This document shows positions 32,536 through 32,944 of a DNA stretch of 32,944 bases, piece after piece. Where the stretch lies: contig CALYAD010000043.1 of assembly GCA_944393415.1 (NCBI GenBank), forward strand, positions 1 through 32,944. The letters are read 5' to 3'. The notes under the pieces were generated by a model that saw only the letters and a program-made list of their open reading frames with translations, had not been told where the DNA came from and made no database searches. Position 1 is the stretch's first letter; the number at the start of each line of letters is the position of its first letter. This DNA comes from an uncultured Clostridia bacterium. Lineage in GTDB: Bacteria; Bacillota; Clostridia; Oscillospirales; CAG-272. A program made the translations under genes and the position numbers.

Positions 32536-32808
32536 TTCAGGGAACTTTTTGAAAAAAGTTACCTGAAACCCTCAAAAACTTTTCCGGAGGGGATAAGTAA
32601 TTGGATTTGAGTAAGCAAGATATTCCGTCGCCGTCTCCGACTTCTCCGGACTTCAGCGGAACGCCGCGACGTGCATAGCGTTTCTCTGAGCTTACAAAAA
32701 GCCGGAGGCGGAGATGAAACACCATGCCTGCTGAAATCAGAGATATACCTTTTCCAGAGAAGTTTTTGGGAGGTTTCAGGAACCCTTTTCATAAAAAGGG
32801 TTCCTGAG
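32536..32808. repeat. MITE-like element, complete copy B
   Basis: Left arm 32536-32588 and right arm 32752-32808 are inverted copies of each other over roughly 50 bases. Each arm ends in its own palindrome (gaactttttgaaaaaagtt on the left, aacccttttcataaaaaggg on the right). The core (32589-32751) matches copy A at 160-313 in direct orientation. In the core CGTCTCCG..CTCCGG can pair with CCGGAG.CGGAGATG. No transposase is encoded, so movement would need enzymes supplied elsewhere. Confidence 0.8.
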
Positions 32809-32814
32809 AAAAAG

Positions 32815-32930
32815 TACCCGTCTCCGACTTCTCCGGACTTCAGCGGAACGCCGGGAGGTGCGCCGCGTTACTCCGAATTTTCAAAAAGCCTGAGGCGGAG
32901 ATGAAACAACTCGCTTGATGAAATCCAACA
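32815..32930 (+). repeat. Third, partial copy of the MITE core (copy C)
   Basis: The segment from cccgtctccgacttctccgg to about gaggcggagatgaaac repeats the core of copies A and B, but has several changes (for example ccgaattttc for ctgagcttac). It is joined to copy B by a stretch ending gagaaaaagtac. No arms are seen before the window ends. Confidence 0.7.
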
Positions 32931-32944
32931 CACCCTTTAAGAAA

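Noticed and set aside
32671..32904. 77-codon plus-strand ORF across MITE copies B and C
   Set aside because: It runs across a copy boundary and the same core in copy A does not keep the frame, so it is unlikely to code.

Overview
The window looks like a chromosomal segment of an uncultured anaerobic Firmicute of the class Clostridia, probably an Oscillospirales-like gut or rumen organism. This rests on gene content and promoter style, not on a search. Low-GC Gram-positive markers include Mini-RNase III, EndoA/MazF, NrdR, a split transketolase, the DUF1385-prmC pair, the ACT-UPF0210 pair, a T-box riboswitch and TTGACA-N17-TATAAT promoters. Most core genes are moderately GC-rich, while the intergenic DNA and an island at about 350-2400 are AT-rich.

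Layout. 1-345: right end of an IS30-family element inserted in a MITE-like repeat. 350-2405: AT-rich island with a secreted papain-like protein and a membrane-anchored protein, each behind a structured leader repeat. 2477-3811: pgi (minus). 4010-4731: divergent XRE regulator and small unknown protein around palindromic operators. 4835-10371 (minus): OGG1-type glycosylase, a putative polysaccharide-active toroid enzyme, and a CopA copper ATPase with a CopZ-like domain fused to its C-terminus. 10575-11514 (minus): tRNA-Tyr, tRNA-Thr, a structured intergenic element and nrdR with a tandem-hairpin leader. 12054-12838: endoA convergent with mrnC. 12938-16056 (minus): an apparently tyrosine-specific T-box, then an acyl-CoA ligase and ribF. 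16160-20543 (plus): UDP-sugar 4,6-dehydratase and the two transketolase subunits, separated by a tandem repeat array. 20582-25082: YccF protein, zinc-ribbon membrane protein, mnmM, a multi-TM protein (minus), a P-loop kinase and an AEC transporter. 25223-29201: cinA, DUF1385, prmC, DUF2752. 29327-32487: a Re-citrate-synthase-like enzyme, an ACT-domain protein and UPF0210. 32536-32944: a MITE-like element and a further repeat copy.

The most unusual signal is a family of about 147-bp structured repeats (508-666, 1509-1643, 7488-7662, 19292-19613 in tandem, 20582-20650 degenerate, 23183-23330). Every copy lies directly upstream of a gene, in sense orientation, and most copies end in a GC hairpin, a Shine-Dalgarno sequence and the gene's start codon. 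The hairpins differ between copies but keep their pairing, which points to a functional RNA. The units also begin with their own ribosome site and a GTG-started mini-ORF. A separate tandem-hairpin repeat forms the nrdR leader, so structured repeat leaders recur in this genome. A second, unrelated family is MITE-like, with long inverted ends that are themselves palindromic; one copy carries the IS30 insertion.
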